From Streptomyces sp. NBC_01335 (GTDB lineage Bacteria; Actinomycetota; Actinomycetes; Streptomycetales; Streptomycetaceae), in NCBI RefSeq assembly GCF_035953295.1, contig NZ_CP108370.1, positions 6,681,001-6,745,000 of the forward strand: a stretch of 64,000 bases of DNA, given 5' to 3'. Both the position numbers and the translations under genes were made by a program. Below the pieces are notes generated by a model. The model saw only the letters and a list, made by a program, of their open reading frames with translations. It was not told where the DNA came from and did not search any database. The first letter of the stretch is position 1; each line of letters opens with the position of its first letter. Shown here in pieces: positions 1 through 10,200 of the stretch.

Positions 1-631
1 CGTCGGCCTTCGCCTGCTTCACGGCCGGGTCGAAGTACACCCGGTCGCGCTCGTCGTCCTGCACCTTGCGGAAGACCGGGTCGGTCAGCGCGGCCTTCTC
101 CCAGGCGGCGGTGAACCGGGAGCCGAGACCCGCGTGCGAGTCGGTGCCGTCGACCTCGCGCAGCGCGGGCAGGAACGGCGCGAGGAGGTTGCCCGGGGCG
201 CGCTCGGTGTAGAGCTCCACCACCTCCAGCATGTCGCCGGTGCCGGAGCAGAATCCGACGATGCCGCCGGTGTAGCCGCGGCCGTCTCCGATGTCCTCGA
301 TGTACTTGTACTGGTCCCGCCACTCCAGGGAGGAGTTCTCCGCGCTGGAGACCAACTGCATGGCGATCTCCTTCTTCGCCGGATCGTCCAGCCCCACCGT
401 GGGGGCCGCCGCGACCGGCCGGACCGCTTCGTGACGCATCGCCACCTCCTGGGTCGGAGAGTCTGCCAGGGCGGTGGCCGGGGCGACGGTGAGGGCGAGT
501 CCGAGGGCGGTGGCGACGGCCACCGAGGGGAGAGCGGTACGGCGGCGGGTGGCTGCGCGAGGGGCCCGGGAGGCCGGACCGGGGGAGGCGTCGCGACTGT
601 GGAACACGGCATCGGCCTGGGTGTGAGGCAC
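1..631 (-). CDS. Secreted GH46 chitosanase, 3' end cut by window edge
   Basis: Glycoside hydrolase family 46 endo-chitosanase, which cleaves beta-1,4 links in chitosan outside the cell. About 210 codons are visible and the C-terminus lies beyond the left edge. The start is a GTG at 631 with GGAGG at 636-640. A long basic n-region and a hydrophobic stretch end in a signal-peptidase site ALA|D. The mature N-terminus carries the family core GLDDPAKKEIA, then the catalytic Glu in SSAENSS and the catalytic Asp in EDIGDGRGYTGG. It is a close paralogue of the next gene, but secreted freely rather than lipid-anchored. The minus strand reads GATAGGAAGCT at 674-684, upstream of the gene. This resembles what I recall of chitosanase operator half-sites, a weak inference. 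Confidence 0.88.
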   Translation of the reverse strand, partial: MPHTQADAVFHSRDASPGPASRAPRAATRRRTALPSVAVATALGLALTVAPATALADSPTQEVAMRHEAVRPVAAAPTVGLDDPAKKEIAMQLVSSAENSSLEWRDQYKYIEDIGDGRGYTGGIVGFCSGTGDMLEVVELYTERAPGNLLAPFLPALREVDGTDSHAGLGSRFTAAWEKAALTDPVFRKVQDDERDRVYFDPAVKQAKAD

Positions 632-810
632 CTGTCCTCCATCGGAGACACGTTGATCATCTGCTCTGTCGCGAGCTTCCTATCAGGCATTTCGTGTCTC
701 ACCGGCCTCCCGTTCCGGTCGAAACGCCGTGTCACCCGCCCGGGCCAGGACGGGCGGGAGCGGGCGGTCCTGGCGGGGCCGGCGAGGGGGGAAGGACCGG
801 CGTCCCGGGA

Positions 811-843
811 GCCCCGCACCGCCCGGCCGGCGGGGTGCGGGGC
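811..843 (-). terminator. Hairpin terminator downstream of the lipoprotein chitosanase
   Basis: Perfect 10-bp arms GCCCCGCACC (811-820) and GGTGCGGGGC (834-843) lie about 35 bp past the stop of the chitosanase at 878-1705. A second, weaker stem (CCCGCCC 735-741, GGGCGGG 752-758) follows. There is no clear U-tract, which is usual for Streptomyces. Confidence 0.55.
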
Positions 844-877
844 GGTCTGCGGAGAGGCGGGCCGCCCCCCGGTTGCC

Positions 878-1705
878 TCAGCCGTCGATCCGGAAGCTCT
901 CCCCGTACACCTTCCAGCGCAGCGGGGTCTCCAGCTGGAGCTTGCCTTCGCGCACGAACCGGCGCTGTGCCGTCTCGATCCGGCTGGTGTCGGTGTGCGA
1001 GGGCTCCTTGGCGATGGCGTCCACCCGGGCGTCGAGGAAGGCGTTGAGCCAGGTCTCCTCGTCGCCGCCCTCGGCCGGGGTGTCGGCGGCGGCGAGCGCC
1101 TGGCGGCGGATGGACGCGAAGCCGACCGTGCCCTCGGTGTCGCCGGCGCCGTGCATGACGTACGCGTCGTAGTAGATGAACTGCCCCAGGGCGCTGAGCC
1201 CGTCCTTCTCGGCCCGGTCGACCGCCGGGTCGAAGTACCCCGCGTCCAGCACCGCGTCCTGCGCGTCGCGGAATGCGGAGTCCTTCGCGGCGGCGGCCCA
1301 CGCCTCGGTGAAGGGCGTGCCGAGACCGGCGTGCGAGGGGGTTCCGTCGACCGCCCGCAGGGCCGGGACGAACCGGGCGAGGGCGTTGCCGGGGCGGGCC
1401 TTCGTGTACCGCTCCACCACGTCGAGCATGTCGCCGGTGCCGGAGCAGAAGCCGATGATGCCGCCGGTGTAGCCGCGTCCGTCGTGGATGTCCTCGATGT
1501 ACTTGTACTGGCCCTGCCAGTCCAGGGTGGAGTTCTCCGCGCTGGAGACGAGTTCCATGGCGATCCGCTTCTTCGCCGGGTCGTCGAGCCCCCTCTCGGG
1601 CTCCTCGTCCGTACCGGAGCAGGCGGTCAGCAGGGCGGTGGCCAGCAGGGCGACGGAGAGGGTCGCGAGGGAGCGGCGGGCGGCGGGCCTGGCGGTGCGG
1701 TTCAC
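878..1705 (-). CDS. Lipoprotein GH46 chitosanase
   Basis: A 275-residue GH46 chitosanase predicted to be anchored to the outer face of the membrane. The signal peptide ends in the lipobox LTAC (Cys29). The catalytic pair is Glu57 in SSAENST and Asp75 in EDIHDGRGYTGG, at the 18-residue spacing known for the family. The rest (GGIIGFCSGTGDMLDVVERYTKA, in two blocks) matches family 46 throughout. The start is GTG 1705; the ribosome site is weak. It is the second of two chitosanases in tandem, which suggests local duplication followed by divergence in localisation. A membrane-tethered chitosanase could keep oligomers near the uptake system. Confidence 0.9.
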   Translation of the reverse strand: MNRTARPAARRSLATLSVALLATALLTACSGTDEEPERGLDDPAKKRIAMELVSSAENSTLDWQGQYKYIEDIHDGRGYTGGIIGFCSGTGDMLDVVERYTKARPGNALARFVPALRAVDGTPSHAGLGTPFTEAWAAAAKDSAFRDAQDAVLDAGYFDPAVDRAEKDGLSALGQFIYYDAYVMHGAGDTEGTVGFASIRRQALAAADTPAEGGDEETWLNAFLDARVDAIAKEPSHTDTSRIETAQRRFVREGKLQLETPLRWKVYGESFRIDG

Positions 1706-1722
1706 CCCGTAAGCCTGCCAGG

Positions 1723-1747
1723 CCGGGGTGAGGGCGTTTCACCCCGG
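1723..1747. promoter_or_regulatory. 9-bp inverted repeat in a divergent promoter region
   Basis: Arms CCGGGGTGA (1723-1731) and TCACCCCGG (1739-1747) are perfectly complementary with a 7-bp spacer. They lie between the divergent chitosanase (start 1705) and hydrolase (start 1771). The position suits a shared operator better than a terminator, since neither gene ends here. Regulator unknown. A TAGCGT -10-like hexamer at 1758-1763 sits 7 bp before the hydrolase ATG. Confidence 0.5.
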
Positions 1748-1770
1748 CCACCGGCTGTAGCGTCAGGGGT

Positions 1771-2454
1771 ATGGAAGATCAGTCTGTTGTGGATGTCGGC
1801 GATGTGCGGCTGGCGTACCGGACGTGGGGCGACCCCTTCGGCTCGCCGGTCGTCCTCCTGCACGGTCTCGGCGGTTCGTCCGCCGACTGGGAGGCGACCG
1901 GGTCCCTGCTCGGCGCCGAATGGCGGGTGTACGCCCTCGATCTGCGCGGGCACGGTGAGAGCGACTGGCCGGACGAGTACGCGTTCGAGCAGATGCGGGA
2001 CGACGTGGTGGGCTTCCTCGACGAGTGCGAGCTCGACCGGGTCGGCCTGGTGGGCCACGGCATGGGCGGCACCGTCGCCCTGCTGCTGGCGGAGGAGCAC
2101 GCCGACCGGGTGGAGCGGCTCGTCCTGGTGGAGACTCCCGCGCCCTTCCCCGGCGACCCGGGACCGGCCGGGCGGGCCGAGGGACCGGTCGACTACGACG
2201 AGAACGCCGTGCCCGAGGTCCACGCCCAGCTCTCCGAACCCGACCCGGAGTGGGCGGAGGCGCTGGGCGAGATCGTCGCGCCCACGATGATCATCGCCGG
2301 CGGGCCCGAGAGCACCCTGCCGCAGGCGCTCCTTCCGGAGGTGGCGTCACGCATCCCCGACTGCCGCCTGATCACCGTGCCCGGCGGGCACCGGATGCAC
2401 GAGACCCGCGCCGACCAGGTCGCCCAGCAGATCAGCGAGTTCTTCACCAGCTGA
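1771..2454 (+). CDS. Alpha/beta hydrolase-fold protein lacking the nucleophile serine
   Basis: A 227-residue alpha/beta hydrolase-fold protein. It shows the oxyanion-loop motif LLHGLGG (about residues 30-36), the strand-turn DLRGHGESD, and a C-terminal GGHRMHE that places the expected catalytic His. At the nucleophile elbow, where the family has GHSMGG, the DNA reads GTG GGC CAC GGC ATG GGC GGC, that is GHGMGG, so the serine is glycine. The fold is intact but classical esterase chemistry should be lost. It may be a non-enzymatic binder or use another mechanism. The ATG start at 1771 follows a -10-like TAGCGT by 7 bp, so the message may be leaderless. It converges on argG. Confidence 0.8.
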   Translation: MEDQSVVDVGDVRLAYRTWGDPFGSPVVLLHGLGGSSADWEATGSLLGAEWRVYALDLRGHGESDWPDEYAFEQMRDDVVGFLDECELDRVGLVGHGMGGTVALLLAEEHADRVERLVLVETPAPFPGDPGPAGRAEGPVDYDENAVPEVHAQLSEPDPEWAEALGEIVAPTMIIAGGPESTLPQALLPEVASRIPDCRLITVPGGHRMHETRADQVAQQISEFFTS

Positions 2455-2492
2455 GCCGGCGGCCGGCGTCGCGCACGGCGGACCGACGCGAA

Positions 2493-2524
2493 AGGGAGGC
2501 CCGACGAATCCGCCGGGCCTCCCT
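2493..2524. terminator. Bidirectional terminator between hydrolase and argG
   Basis: An 11-bp perfect stem: AGGGAGGCCCG at 2493-2503 and CGGGCCTCCCT at 2514-2524, loop of 10. It lies between two convergent genes and should serve both. Confidence 0.75.
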
Positions 2525-2528
2525 CTCA

Positions 2529-4058
<1,530 letters not shown>

Positions 4059-4304
4059 CCCGGTCGGCCGAGTCGTGGCTCACTCGATGCACTCGATGGG
4101 GGCATGGCGAGCAAAGCGTCACCCAAAACTCCTTAGGGTGACCGACTCGTCACGCAAGGTTACCGGGTTCCACCGGGGGTAGGTCTCGCGTCGCCCCCCG
4201 GGTGTCCCCTCGGCTCCTGCCGACGGGACGAGGTGCCAGGGGGTGGAAGTGGAAGCCATCGCGTATCCGTCCCTTCGGGGGCGGGAGATCCAGGGAGACC
4301 CCTC

Positions 4305-4739
4305 ATGGCAGTACGGAAGACCGCCACGACCCTGCTGGCCGCCGCGACGCTCGTCGCCGGCTCGCTCCTCGGGCTGATGGGGCCGGCGTCGGCCTCCGCC
4401 CGGCCCGACGAGGCCGCCCTCGCGGCGAAGGCGCTCGCGGGCGCCCGGCAGCACGCGGTGGAGTCGCCCGCCGTGGTGAAGTCCGCCGCCGCGGCGCTGT
4501 CCTGTTCCTACACCTACGTGTGCGGGCAGGGCTCCAACGGCAACAGCTTCGCCTACACCAAATGCAACACCCTGTACCAGCTCCCCAACCTCACCGGCAG
4601 CGGCCCCCTCATCAACAACCAGACCCCCGGCACCGTCGCCTACTTCTACGACAAGAACCAGAGCTACCTCTTCTCCTCCACCGCCTACCAGTCGACGACG
4701 GTCAACTGGACCCCGGTCTGGTACGCCATCGCCTGCTGA
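4305..4739 (+). CDS. Small secreted protein of unknown function
   Basis: 144 residues. A Sec signal peptide (MAVRKTATTLLAAATLVAG, hydrophobic core to about residue 24) ends near ASA. A short Ala-rich linker is followed by a compact Tyr/Asn/Thr-rich C-terminal domain of about 70 residues with four cysteines (CSYTYVCGQG, TKCNTL and the last residue Cys), which could form two disulfides. The aromatic, Asn-rich beta-like pattern looks like a small extracellular domain, but I do not recognise a family. The ATG follows GGGAG by about 8 bp. The gene is single, with no operon partner. Reading-frame composition and signal peptide support a real gene. Confidence 0.75.
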   Translation: MAVRKTATTLLAAATLVAGSLLGLMGPASASARPDEAALAAKALAGARQHAVESPAVVKSAAAALSCSYTYVCGQGSNGNSFAYTKCNTLYQLPNLTGSGPLINNQTPGTVAYFYDKNQSYLFSSTAYQSTTVNWTPVWYAIAC

Positions 4740-5007
4740 CGGACCGCCGGTGATCGCGGCGGGGTGCTCGTACGGCTCCGGGGCCGGTGGTCCGGGCGCC
4801 CTGCCGCAACGGTCTTCCGGGTGTCCGGGCGTCCAGGCGCCAGGGCGGAATCCGGCGCTCCATAACCATGCCGGCGGGCCCCGGTGCAAGTCGGGTGAGG
4901 TACACATCCGCACATTGCGGAACGTTCCTTGTACTCCCCTTGTGACCCGCCCGTGCGCCGTGCCATACAGGTCTGGACCAATGCCCCGGACGAAAGGCGG
5001 CAGCGCC
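4740..5007. other. Intergenic region before the FnIII lipoprotein
   Basis: About 270 bp without a convincing gene. An in-frame extension of the FnIII gene runs back to 4750 but has no signal peptide and no ribosome site at its start. The segment is presumably promoter and leader; I see no strong hairpin. Confidence 0.5.
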
Positions 5008-5988
5008 GTGCACCTTCCCCCCACGCGTGTCGTGTCGACCTGTTCCGCCGTACTCCTCCTCGCTCTGCTCACCGGCTGCGGCGGCCCGGCCGCCGCAGCC
5101 GACACGAAGGCGCCCACCATCCCGCAGGGCGTGACCGCCCAGGTGAGCAGCTCCACCTCCGTGCACGTCATGTGGGAGCCGTCCTCCGACGACAAGGCGG
5201 TCACCGGATACGAGATCTACCGCGACGGCACCCGGGCGAAGACCGTCCCCGCGGCCACGCACATGATCGACGTCGACGGGCTCACCGCGTCCACCGCCTA
5301 CACCTTCACCGTCCGGGCCCGGGACGCGGCCGACAACCTCTCCGCGCCCGGCCCGGGCATACCCGCCACCACCCAGCCCACCCCGCCCGACGACCGGGCG
5401 GCGCCGTCCGTCCCCGGATCGCTGCGCGCCGGCGCCGTCGGCACCGACAGCGCGACCCTGTCCTGGAAGGCATCGACGGACGACGTCCGCGTCTCCTCCT
5501 ACGACGTCTACCAGGAGGACTCCCGCATCCACAGCGTCTCCGGCACCGTGACGAGCGCCCGGCTCACCGGCCTGCGCCCCGGCACGGTCTACACCTTCAC
5601 GGTCCGCGCCCGCGACGCCTCGGACAAGTCCTCGGGCGACAGCCGTTCCGTCGACGTCACCACCACGTCCGCCCCCGGCGCCCCCGCGAGCACCGCCCCC
5701 ACCGGTCTGCGCACGGAGACGAAGGGCGGGCCCGGCGACTACACCGCCGCACTCTCCTGGGACCAGCCCCGGGTGGGCGGGGAGATTCCCGCCTACGAGC
5801 TCTACCTCGACGGGAAGTTCACCACGACCATCGTCTGGGGCGGTACACCCCCGAAGGGCCGCGCCACCTACGAGCTGACGCTCACCGAACCGAAGGGCAC
5901 CCGGCACTCCGTCAAGATCCGGGCCAAGCTCCCCGACGGCACGTGGGGCGACTTCTCCGCGCAGCGCACCCTCGTTCTCGGCGGCTGA
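5008..5988 (+). CDS. Lipoprotein with three fibronectin type III domains
   Basis: A 326-residue cell-surface lipoprotein. With the GTG at 5008 (AAAGGCGG just upstream) the protein starts MHLPPTRVV and has a lipobox LTGC at Cys24. In-frame ATG 4981 is the alternative. Three fibronectin type III domains follow at roughly 33-118, 124-212 and 220-320. The first two repeat the strand motif Y(D/E)(I/V)Y and AYTFTVRARDA / VYTFTVRARDA, so they are recent duplicates; the third (YELYLDG, HSVKIRAKL) is more diverged. Such domains in actinobacteria usually accompany secreted polysaccharide hydrolases, but no catalytic domain is present here. An adhesion or carbohydrate-binding role is inference. Confidence 0.85.
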   Translation: MHLPPTRVVSTCSAVLLLALLTGCGGPAAAADTKAPTIPQGVTAQVSSSTSVHVMWEPSSDDKAVTGYEIYRDGTRAKTVPAATHMIDVDGLTASTAYTFTVRARDAADNLSAPGPGIPATTQPTPPDDRAAPSVPGSLRAGAVGTDSATLSWKASTDDVRVSSYDVYQEDSRIHSVSGTVTSARLTGLRPGTVYTFTVRARDASDKSSGDSRSVDVTTTSAPGAPASTAPTGLRTETKGGPGDYTAALSWDQPRVGGEIPAYELYLDGKFTTTIVWGGTPPKGRATYELTLTEPKGTRHSVKIRAKLPDGTWGDFSAQRTLVLGG

Positions 5989-6187
5989 GGGGCCCGGGCG
6001 CCGCCCACGGCACCCGGCAGCGCGGACGAGCGGGAGCGCCCGCCCTGTGGTCCATTGACCCTGGGGCGTGTCCGCGCGAGCCCCGTGCCCCGCGACGCCC
6101 GCCGGGTGCACGGCGGGGACCGGCACGGACACGGCCCGCGACCTCGGACGCGAGTACGTGAGTACGTGAGGAACAGGGGTGTGCACC

Positions 6188-6445
6188 ATGGACCTGAGCA
6201 CCCGGGTCGACGCGCTGATGGACGGTCTGACCGCCGACCCGGAACGGCTGACGGCCCTTGCGTCCATCGGCTTCGCACGCGCCGAACCGAACCTCCGGTT
6301 CCACCCCTCGCAGGACCCGAGGGAGGCACGCGGCCTCCTCGTCACCCACCTGGAGGCACTTGGCCCGTCCGGTGTCGCGCCGACCGCCGAAGCGGCCTTC
6401 CTGCGGGAGTTCGCGGCCGGCCACCGGGCCGGAGGTGCGGCGTGA
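6188..6445 (+). CDS. Small protein translationally coupled to the YfcC-type carrier
   Basis: 85 residues, MDLSTRVDALMDGLTADPE, soluble and acidic, with no signal or membrane segment. The ATG is preceded by AGGGG at about 9 bp; an in-frame GTG at 6179 is possible. Its stop TGA overlaps the GTG of the next gene (GTGA), so the two are translationally coupled. The 4-bp overlap suggests an accessory or regulatory role for the transporter, but I do not recognise the family. Confidence 0.65.
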   Translation: MDLSTRVDALMDGLTADPERLTALASIGFARAEPNLRFHPSQDPREARGLLVTHLEALGPSGVAPTAEAAFLREFAAGHRAGGAA

Positions 6446-7974
6446 GCACACAGGTGACGGGCGGCGCCTCTCCCGAGGAGGACCAACCGGAGAAGCGGAA
6501 GTTCACCTTCCCGAGCGCGCTGACGATCCTCGCCCTGGTGACCCTCGCCGTCTGGGCGCTCGCCTTCCTCATCCCCTCCGGGGCGTACGACCGCAACGCC
6601 GAAGGCGCCCCCGTCCAGGGCACCTACCACCGGGTCCCCTCCGACCAGAGCTTCGTCGACCGGCTCGACGACCTCTTCCTCTCGCCCGTCAACGGCCTCT
6701 ACGGAATCCAGGACGCCGAGACCGGCCAGGTCGGGCCCGATCTCGCCGGCGAACTGTACGGCAGCGCGGGCGTGTTCCTCTTCGTCATCGCGATCGGCGC
6801 GTTCATCACCGTCGTCTTCGCCACCGGAGCCCTCGACCGGGGCATCGGCCGCCTCGCCCACCGGCTGCGCGAGCGCGGCGCGCTGCTCATCGCCGGCGTC
6901 ATGGTGGTCTTCTCGCTGCTCGGTACGGTGGAGGGCTTCGCCGAGGAGACCCTGGGCTTCTACGGGCTGATCGTCCCGCTGATGCTCGCCCTCGGCTACG
7001 ACCGCATGGTCGCGACCGGCACGATCATCCTCGGCGCCGGCATCGGGGTGCTCTGCTCCACCGTCAACCCGTTCGCCACCGGCGTCGCCTCGTCCGCCGC
7101 CGACATCTCCCTCGGCGACGGCATCGTGCTGCGCGGCGTCATGTGGATCGTCCTGACGGCCGTGACCATCGCCTACGTCGTCCGGTACGCCTCCCGGGTC
7201 CGCAGGGACCCGGCACGCTCCCTCTCCGGCTTCCTGCCCGGCGACCGCGAGCAGTCGGCGGCGAAGAGGGAGGAACCGCCCGCGCTGACCCCGCTGCACC
7301 AGGTCGTCCTGGTCCTGGTCGGACTGACCTTCGCCTTCATGATCTTCTCCGTGGTGCCGTGGTCCAGCGCCATCAGCGGGGACGCCGACGCCACTCCGTA
7401 CGGCTTCGAACTCGGCTGGTCCTTCCCCCGGCTGGCCGCGCTCTTCATCGTCGCCGCGGTGGTCGTCGGCGTGGTCGCCCGGTTCGGCGAACAGAGGCTG
7501 AGCGCGACGATCGTGCAGGGCGCGGCGGACTTCATCTCGCCCGCGCTCGTCATCGTGCTGGCGCGCGGGGTCACCGTCATCATGAACAACTCGCGGATCA
7601 CCGACACGGTGCTGCACTCCATCGAGGGAGCGGTGTCCGGGGTCTCCTCCGGCCTCTTCGCCGTCGTCGTGTTCATCGTCAACCTGCCGCTGGCATTCCT
7701 GATCCCGTCCACCTCCGGGCACGCCACCCTCGCCATGCCGATCCTCGCGCCCCTCGCCGACTTCGCGGGCGTCTCGCGCGCCGTGGTGGTCACCGCCTGG
7801 CAGGCGGCGAGCGGCTGGATGAACCTCTGGGTGCCGACGACCGCCGTCACCATCGGCGGAATCGCGCTGGCGAAGATCGGCTACGACAAGTACCTGCGCT
7901 TCGTCTGGCCCCTGCTGGCGATCCTGTTCGTGCTGATCTGCGGATTCGTCGCCCTGGGCGCGGCGTGGACCTGA
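6442..7974 (+). CDS. YfcC/DcuC-family membrane carrier
   Basis: A 510-residue integral membrane transporter of the YfcC (C4-dicarboxylate/ArcD-like, DUF1576-related) type. After a short cytoplasmic N-terminus it has a helix (TILALVTLAVWALAFLIPSG) and then about ten more hydrophobic segments in two halves. Family-typical motifs are GTVEGFAEETLGFYGLIVP, TVNPFATGVASSAA in the first half, and IPSTSGHATLAMPILAPLAD with WMNLWVPTT in the second. The substrate is uncertain: YfcC relatives are annotated as basic amino-acid or C4-dicarboxylate carriers. The GTG start follows GGAGG at 6 bp and overlaps the upstream small gene. Confidence 0.85.
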   Translation: MSTQVTGGASPEEDQPEKRKFTFPSALTILALVTLAVWALAFLIPSGAYDRNAEGAPVQGTYHRVPSDQSFVDRLDDLFLSPVNGLYGIQDAETGQVGPDLAGELYGSAGVFLFVIAIGAFITVVFATGALDRGIGRLAHRLRERGALLIAGVMVVFSLLGTVEGFAEETLGFYGLIVPLMLALGYDRMVATGTIILGAGIGVLCSTVNPFATGVASSAADISLGDGIVLRGVMWIVLTAVTIAYVVRYASRVRRDPARSLSGFLPGDREQSAAKREEPPALTPLHQVVLVLVGLTFAFMIFSVVPWSSAISGDADATPYGFELGWSFPRLAALFIVAAVVVGVVARFGEQRLSATIVQGAADFISPALVIVLARGVTVIMNNSRITDTVLHSIEGAVSGVSSGLFAVVVFIVNLPLAFLIPSTSGHATLAMPILAPLADFAGVSRAVVVTAWQAASGWMNLWVPTTAVTIGGIALAKIGYDKYLRFVWPLLAILFVLICGFVALGAAWT

Positions 7975-8328
7975 CGGGTCCCAACACGGCTGATCCACGG
8001 ATGTTTCACCCGGTGTCCCCGCGGCCCTCACCACACGTTCACGGCTGTTTCTCCGGCCGGTCCCGGATCAAGGACGTATCAGTAATCGGGGCGGGTCGGA
8101 CAACGGACTTGCCGGACGAGTCCTTCTGGAGGTAGATCTACTCCACGACCCTGGGGAGGGGCGCCACCACTGGTGGGGGGATTCTGCTCCGTCATGCCGT
8201 GCGCCGGTGCCATGACCGACACCGAAGGCACGTCGACGGACGCCATTCATCCGACACCGCACACGTGCGGCTCGGCACCGGCATGTGCGCCGCTCCCCGT
8301 GGAGTCGTCTTTTTCCACAGGAGGCAGA
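7975..8328. other. Intergenic region between carrier and FG-GAP protein
   Basis: About 350 bp with no gene. A 10-bp palindrome GTAGATCTAC lies at 8132-8141 and a small hairpin CCACC/GGTGG is near 8167-8179. The former could be an operator for the FG-GAP gene; nothing stronger is visible. Confidence 0.4.
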
Positions 8329-10107
8329 ATGCCCAACCCCGCAATACCCGGGTCCCGGCGGACCCGGAGGATGGCCACATCGGCAGCGATCGTCTGCGCC
8401 GGTCTGCTGGTCAGCGGTTCGATGACGATCACCGCGCACGCGGCCGGGAACGACGCCGCGACCCCGGGCACGGTGACCGCGCCGCAGAGCGCCTTCACGA
8501 AGCCCACCTTCACCATTCCGGGCCGCGAGAAGGCCGTGGCTCCCCAGCCGCGCAACCTGATGGCCCGTTCCGCCGTCGACGCCTCGGCCGCCCAGCGCGC
8601 CGACTTCGACGGTGACGGCGCCGGAGACCTCGCCTACCGCGAGGGCTGGGGCGACGTCTACACGGACTGGGGCAACGGTTACGCCGATGTCCTCTCCGGC
8701 GAGACCGCCCAGGTCAAGGACCTGCTGCTGCCCGGCGACATGACCGGCGACGGCAAGGCCGACCTGCTGGTGGTGACGCCCACCGGATCGCTGCGGCTCT
8801 ACAGCGGAGCCAACGCGGCCGTGGACGGTGGCCTCAGCTCGTACACCACGCTCAGCAGCGGCTGGCAGGCGTACAACAAGCTCGTCGTCCCCGGTGACCT
8901 GAACGGTGACGGCGCGCCCGACCTGCTCGCCCGCAGCACCGCCGGACTGTTCCTCTTCCCGGGCACGGGCAAGAACTTCGGCAAGGGCATCCAGATCGGC
9001 GGCACCGGCTGGAGCCAGTTCGACCAGCTGGTCGGCGCGGACGACCTCACCGGTGACGGCATCGCCGACCTGGTGGCCCGTAACGCCGCCGGGGTCTACG
9101 TGTATCCCGGAAACGGCAAGGTCACCGGATACCCGTTCAAGACCCAGTTCCAGATCGGGGGCACCGGCTGGGCGCAGTACAACCAGATCACCGGCGGCAC
9201 CGACTACAACGGCAACGGAACCGCGGACCTCGCGGCCCGCGGCTACGACGGCAAGCTGTACTTCTACGACGGCAAGGGCACCGGATTCTTCCAGGCCCGC
9301 GTGCTGTCCGGTCCGGGCTGGAACACGGTCTCGCAGCTGGCCGGGGCCGGCAACAACGCGGCCTACGGCAAGTCCGGGGTCTTCGCCCGCACCAGCAACG
9401 GCACCCTGTACTACTACGAGGGCACCGGATTCGGGAAGCTCTCGGCGAAGTACCTGATCGGATCGGGCTGGACCCGCTCCGAGATCCGTCTCACCCACAG
9501 TGTCTCGCTCCGGTCGGACGGAAGCTCCGACCTGATCGCGCACAGCACGTACGACGGCCACCTGTACAACACGGCCACGTACGCGGAGAACGACACCGAC
9601 CTCGCGGCCGGTTCGAAGTCGTACAACCTGGTCGTCGGCCCCGGCGACCTGAACGGTGACGGCAAGAGCGACCTGATCGCCCGCAGCTCCACCGCGCTGT
9701 ACTTCTACGCGGGCAACGGCGACGGCCTCTCCATGAAGGGCCGGGTCCAGGTCGGCGGCAGCGGCTGGAGCCAGTACAACAAGCTGGTCGGCGCCGGTGA
9801 CCTCAACCGCGACGGCCGTGCGGACGTCATCGCCCGCAGCTCCGCCGGGCTGTTCCTCTACCCCGGCACGGGCAAGTCGTCCACGCCGCTCGGCACCCGT
9901 ATCCAGGTCGGCGGCAGCGGCTGGAGCCAGTACTCCAACCTCGCCGCCCCCGGGGACATCAACGGGGACGGCATCGCCGACCTCCTGGCGTCCAACTCCA
10001 AGGGCCAGCTGTTCTTCTACGCGGGCACCGGAGTCGCCAAGACCCCGTTCAAGGCCCGCGTCCAGATCGGCACCGGGGGCTGGAACCAGTACCCCGACCT
10101 GGTCTGA
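8329..10107 (+). CDS. Secreted FG-GAP/VCBS repeat beta-propeller protein
   Basis: A 592-residue exported protein. AGGAGG (8319-8324) precedes the ATG. A signal peptide with a twin-Arg-like n-region (RRTRRMATSA) ends at AHA|A near residue 38. The rest is a chain of FG-GAP/VCBS units built round the calcium-loop motif GDxNGDGxxDL: DFDGDGAGDLAYR, GDMTGDGKADLL, GDLNGDGAPDLLAR, DDLTGDGIADLVAR, TDYNGNGTADLAAR, a degenerate SSDLIAHS, GDLNGDGKSDLIAR, GDLNRDGRADVIAR and GDINGDGIADLLAS. Spacers repeat IGGTGW and FPGTGK, so the repeats are recent duplicates. The fold should be a calcium-binding seven- or eight-bladed propeller. No enzyme domain is attached; adhesion or ligand-binding is inferred. Confidence 0.88.
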   Translation: MPNPAIPGSRRTRRMATSAAIVCAGLLVSGSMTITAHAAGNDAATPGTVTAPQSAFTKPTFTIPGREKAVAPQPRNLMARSAVDASAAQRADFDGDGAGDLAYREGWGDVYTDWGNGYADVLSGETAQVKDLLLPGDMTGDGKADLLVVTPTGSLRLYSGANAAVDGGLSSYTTLSSGWQAYNKLVVPGDLNGDGAPDLLARSTAGLFLFPGTGKNFGKGIQIGGTGWSQFDQLVGADDLTGDGIADLVARNAAGVYVYPGNGKVTGYPFKTQFQIGGTGWAQYNQITGGTDYNGNGTADLAARGYDGKLYFYDGKGTGFFQARVLSGPGWNTVSQLAGAGNNAAYGKSGVFARTSNGTLYYYEGTGFGKLSAKYLIGSGWTRSEIRLTHSVSLRSDGSSDLIAHSTYDGHLYNTATYAENDTDLAAGSKSYNLVVGPGDLNGDGKSDLIARSSTALYFYAGNGDGLSMKGRVQVGGSGWSQYNKLVGAGDLNRDGRADVIARSSAGLFLYPGTGKSSTPLGTRIQVGGSGWSQYSNLAAPGDINGDGIADLLASNSKGQLFFYAGTGVAKTPFKARVQIGTGGWNQYPDLV

Positions 10108-10145
10108 TCGCTGACCCACCCGCGGCGCCCTGAGCACCGCAACCC

Positions 10146-10186
10146 GTCCGCCCGGCCCCCGCACACCAGCGGGGAGCCGGGCGGAC
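10146..10186 (+). terminator. Strong terminator after the FG-GAP gene
   Basis: A 17-bp left arm (10146-10162, starting GTCCGCCCGGC) pairs with 10169-10186 (ending GCCGGGCGGAC), one bulged A, loop of 6, followed by GGCGTTTT. It lies between convergent genes. Confidence 0.8.
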
Positions 10187-10200
10187 GGCGTTTTCCCGCC

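Noticed and set aside
134-2290. 718-codon plus-strand frame
   Set aside because: Antisense to both chitosanases and out of frame with the hydrolase.
4702-8034. 1110-codon minus-strand frame
   Set aside because: Antisense to the FnIII lipoprotein and the YfcC carrier; Gly/Asp/Arg-rich composition typical of shadow frames in GC-rich DNA.
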